Assembly: GCA_963708205.1 (NCBI GenBank)
Contig: OY970196.1
Span: 2,356,001 to 2,420,000 of the forward strand
DNA length: 64,000 nucleotides
Source: CAVYTF01 sp963708205
Lineage (GTDB): Bacteria; Bacteroidota; Bacteroidia; Chitinophagales; Chitinophagaceae
Direction: 5' to 3'
The notes beneath the pieces are model-generated. The model did no database searches. It saw only the letters and a program-made list of their open reading frames with translations, and was not told the origin of the DNA. A program made the translations under genes and the position numbers. Shown here piece by piece: positions 62,209 through 64,000 of the stretch; the first letter of the stretch is position 1; every line of letters begins with the position of its first letter.

Positions 62209-62556
62209 TTATTTTTTTTCAATTATTATAATAAAATAAGCGATCAGGCAAACAGCTAAAATCACAATAGTAACAAGTGTGATCCAATGCATGTCAATCT
62301 TTCTTTTTCTTTTGTGATATTTTTTTGAAGCAAGGTGTACATGAAGATTTTTATTTAATTGCTTTACATAATCATCTAATTTTTTTTCGTGAGAAAAAGA
62401 TTGTAAACCTTCCACGGCATCATTTACAAAATCAGAATCAAGCATAGTTTTTTCTATCTTATGATTTTCTTCTTCTGATAACTTTCCTTTCAGATAATTA
62501 ATAAGTTGTTCATTATTCAACTCATTTTCATTTTGTATATTTTCTTCATCATTCAT
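62209..62556 (-). CDS. Putative anti-sigma factor, single membrane helix, 115 aa
   Basis: Short protein with an acidic N-terminal helix region (about 1-55, LINYLKGKLSEEENHKIEKT and MLDSDFVNDAVEGLQ), a basic linker (KKYHKRKRK) and one membrane helix near 91-112 (WITLVTIVILAVCLIAYFII), with almost no periplasmic part. The overlap of 8 bp with the ECF sigma gene and the layout of sigma then small membrane protein point to an anti-sigma role. It lacks a zinc-binding HxxxCxxC motif. The call is from context. Confidence 0.7.
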   Translation of the reverse strand: MNDEENIQNENELNNEQLINYLKGKLSEEENHKIEKTMLDSDFVNDAVEGLQSFSHEKKLDDYVKQLNKNLHVHLASKKYHKRKRKIDMHWITLVTIVILAVCLIAYFIIIIEKK

Positions 62557-63118
62557 TGGTATTCTTCATTTTCTTTTCTATTAATATTTTTAAATTTCTT
62601 TTTCCATTTTGTATTTGACTTTTTACCTGCATCTGCGAAAAGCCTGTGATAGCGCTGATTTCAGCGTAAGATTTTTTTTGAAGATAAAATAATGATACAG
62701 CATTTCGCTGCTCATCACTCAACTCGTCAAGCGATGATTCCATAACGTTCAGCCATATTTCTTTTTCTTTTTTTTCCTGTAATAAAATTGTTTCTTCTTT
62801 GAAATTTTCATTAAGCTGTACAATATTTTTTTCATGCTTATTGCGCAATTGCATCAAACAATAATTTCGCGCAACCATGTAAAGCCAGCTTTTAAAATAT
62901 GCTACTTTATATTTTTCAAGTTCATTTATTGCCTTTAAAAAAATTTGTTGCACGCTGTCTTTTGCCAGCTCTTCATTTTTTAAATACTTCATGCAAACGC
63001 CAAGCAGCAAAAGTGTGTAACGCTGCAACAAAGCTCCAAGCCAGGCATTATCAGTAGTTTCATAATATTTTTCAAGCAATTCTTTATCAGAAAAATATTC
63101 GATTTTTCTACTGTCCAT
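62549..63118 (-). CDS. ECF-type RNA polymerase sigma factor
   Basis: 189 residues. Region 2 (about 25-92) has LGALLQRYTLLLLGVCMKYL, NEELAKDSVQQIFLKAINEL and FKSWLYMVARNYCLMQLR; region 4 (about 125-178) has LDELSDEQRNAVSLFYLQKK and SYAEISAITGFSQMQVKSQI with a clear helix-turn-helix. No extra domains. It should direct transcription in answer to an envelope signal through the overlapping small membrane protein. A perfect minus-strand -7 box TAAATTTG lies at 63179-63186, giving a leader of about 50 nt. Confidence 0.95.
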   Translation of the reverse strand: MDSRKIEYFSDKELLEKYYETTDNAWLGALLQRYTLLLLGVCMKYLKNEELAKDSVQQIFLKAINELEKYKVAYFKSWLYMVARNYCLMQLRNKHEKNIVQLNENFKEETILLQEKKEKEIWLNVMESSLDELSDEQRNAVSLFYLQKKSYAEISAITGFSQMQVKSQIQNGKRNLKILIEKKMKNTNE

Positions 63119-63192
63119 AATTTTTCATAACCTTTTTTTTAAAGATGCTTTTATAAACTAATTCCATATTTTCATTATCAAATTTATTGATT

Positions 63193-63948
63193 TTGCAGTA
63201 CGTTAGTTGCATTGTTGCCTGTTGTCCGCTTCGCAAAGAAGCATCTCATAAAAGTGAAATGGTAAGCCAGTTGCTCTTTTGTGAAACTGCAGAAATAATC
63301 GAATCCGGTAAAGATTTTTTTAAAGTGAAATGTTTGGATGATGCTTATGAAGGCTTCGTGCAAAGCAACCAGGTAACTTTTATTGATAATGATTTTGCAA
63401 TGAGAAAGCCTGTAAATTATTCTGATGAAAACGATCAGGTTGCTTTAATAAATGGAAGTGAAATGCGCCTTTCGCTTTGCACACCGATGTACGAAAATTG
63501 CTTTGTTGGAAAATATAAAATTGAATTTCCAGCTTTAAATAAAACCAGAATTGATGATAAAAATTTTGATGAGATAGAAATAAAAAGAATTACAAACAAA
63601 TTTTTAAACACATCTTATTTATGGGGCGGAAGAAGTTCATTCGGTATGGATTGCAGCGGTTTTACGCAACAGGTTTTTAAAATGTTTGGAAAGAAATTGT
63701 TGCGAGATGCTTACCAGCAGGCACTTCAGGGCAAATCTGTAAATTCGTTAGAAGAAACTATCTGTGGTGATATTGCTTTTTTTGATAATGATGAAGAACG
63801 AATTGTTCATACCGGAATTGTTCTCGATCAGAACAAAATTATTCATTGCTCAGGCAAAGTCAGAATTGATGAGATTGATGTGAAAGGCATTATAAGCTTA
63901 GATGACGGGCAACGCACACATCATTTAAAAATTATAAAACGGCTTTGA
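63193..63948 (+). CDS. NlpC/P60 (C40) peptidase with N-terminal SH3-like domains
   Basis: 251 residues. The C-terminal NlpC/P60 domain has catalytic Cys154 in GMDCSGFTQQVF, His206 in IVHTGIVLD and His218 in IIHCSG: a cell-wall gamma-D-Glu-diaminopimelate type endopeptidase or amidase. The N-terminal part (1-115) looks like two bacterial SH3 domains. There is no signal peptide, so it may act on recycled muropeptides in the cytoplasm. The start is uncertain: the TTG at 63193 yields MQYVSCIVACCPLRKEASHK, which matches the usual start of such proteins; another TTG at 63187 is possible and no ATG is suitable. Confidence 0.9.
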   Translation: MQYVSCIVACCPLRKEASHKSEMVSQLLFCETAEIIESGKDFFKVKCLDDAYEGFVQSNQVTFIDNDFAMRKPVNYSDENDQVALINGSEMRLSLCTPMYENCFVGKYKIEFPALNKTRIDDKNFDEIEIKRITNKFLNTSYLWGGRSSFGMDCSGFTQQVFKMFGKKLLRDAYQQALQGKSVNSLEETICGDIAFFDNDEERIVHTGIVLDQNKIIHCSGKVRIDEIDVKGIISLDDGQRTHHLKIIKRL

Positions 63949-64000
63949 AATTCTATCTCTATAAATAAAATTCTTTAAACTATTTATACAACTGTTCGTA

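Noticed and set aside
63980..64000. Possible last six codons (YEQLYK then stop) of a minus-strand gene
   Set aside because: Too short to separate from chance; the gene body would lie beyond the window.

Overview
The window is AT-rich Bacteroidota DNA, most likely from the family Chitinophagaceae. Signs of this include Bacteroidota-type promoters (a -7 element TAnnTTTG just upstream of many genes), A-rich leaders without Shine-Dalgarno sequences, a DUF6266 protein, a gamma carbonic anhydrase, a START-like protein, an ECF sigma/short anti-sigma pair and long tripartite outer-membrane proteins. I see no rRNA, tRNA, CRISPR array, transposase or prophage. Most genes are housekeeping or envelope genes.

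Layout. 1-5.6 kb: minus-strand membrane genes (two unknowns, EamA and CDF transporters, an LptF/LptG-type permease), a START-like protein and a small secreted protein. 5.7-12.7 kb: a TPR protein, a ComA-like phosphosulfolactate synthase with aroE, rdgB with a small unknown gene, ilvE, and rpsL-rpsG closed by a strong terminator, followed by a secreted alpha/beta hydrolase. 12.8-16.3 kb: glnS and tilS, bracketed by two copies of an unrecognised ~120-bp repeat. 16.3-28.8 kb: rhomboid protease, rlmH, trxB, a papain-fold peptidase, folB, a 1135-residue outer-membrane protein, an MBL hydrolase, rsgA, small unknowns, gamma carbonic anhydrase and an MMPL transporter. 28.8-33.7 kb: a response regulator with its multi-PAS/GAF histidine kinase, and sppA. 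33.7-38.4 kb: a repeat-rich accessory stretch with DUF6266, a coiled-coil protein, a fatty acid desaturase, DoxX and small unknowns. 38.4-44.1 kb: folK, a deoxynucleoside kinase, an MFS transporter, a Cys-cluster protein, a sterol-desaturase-type hydroxylase, a DsbA-like protein and manganese catalase. 44.4-53.6 kb: gcvP, an acidic protein, DUF4142, pdxJ, a thioesterase, a SIMPL protein, ltaE and pgi. 53.6-64 kb: an RluA-type pseudouridine synthase, an M1 peptidase, a TolC-MFP-RND efflux operon, an ECF sigma/anti-sigma pair and an NlpC/P60 hydrolase.

The least explained signals are non-coding or cross-cut coding DNA. (1) A conserved GC-rich element occurs at 12819-12935 and 16181-16300. Its five shared blocks are complementary to one another, as expected of a structured RNA or a palindromic mobile element. 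(2) Degenerate 7-bp tandem arrays, often four units long, lie both between genes (40851-40959, 41432-41459, 50780-50867) and in frame inside tilS (twice) and gcvP. (3) A five-unit 11-bp array ending in a hairpin lies between sppA and DUF6266. (4) A perfect 9-bp hairpin separates the adaptor and pump genes of the efflux operon. All functional statements come from reading the sequence and from knowledge of the families; no database search was run.
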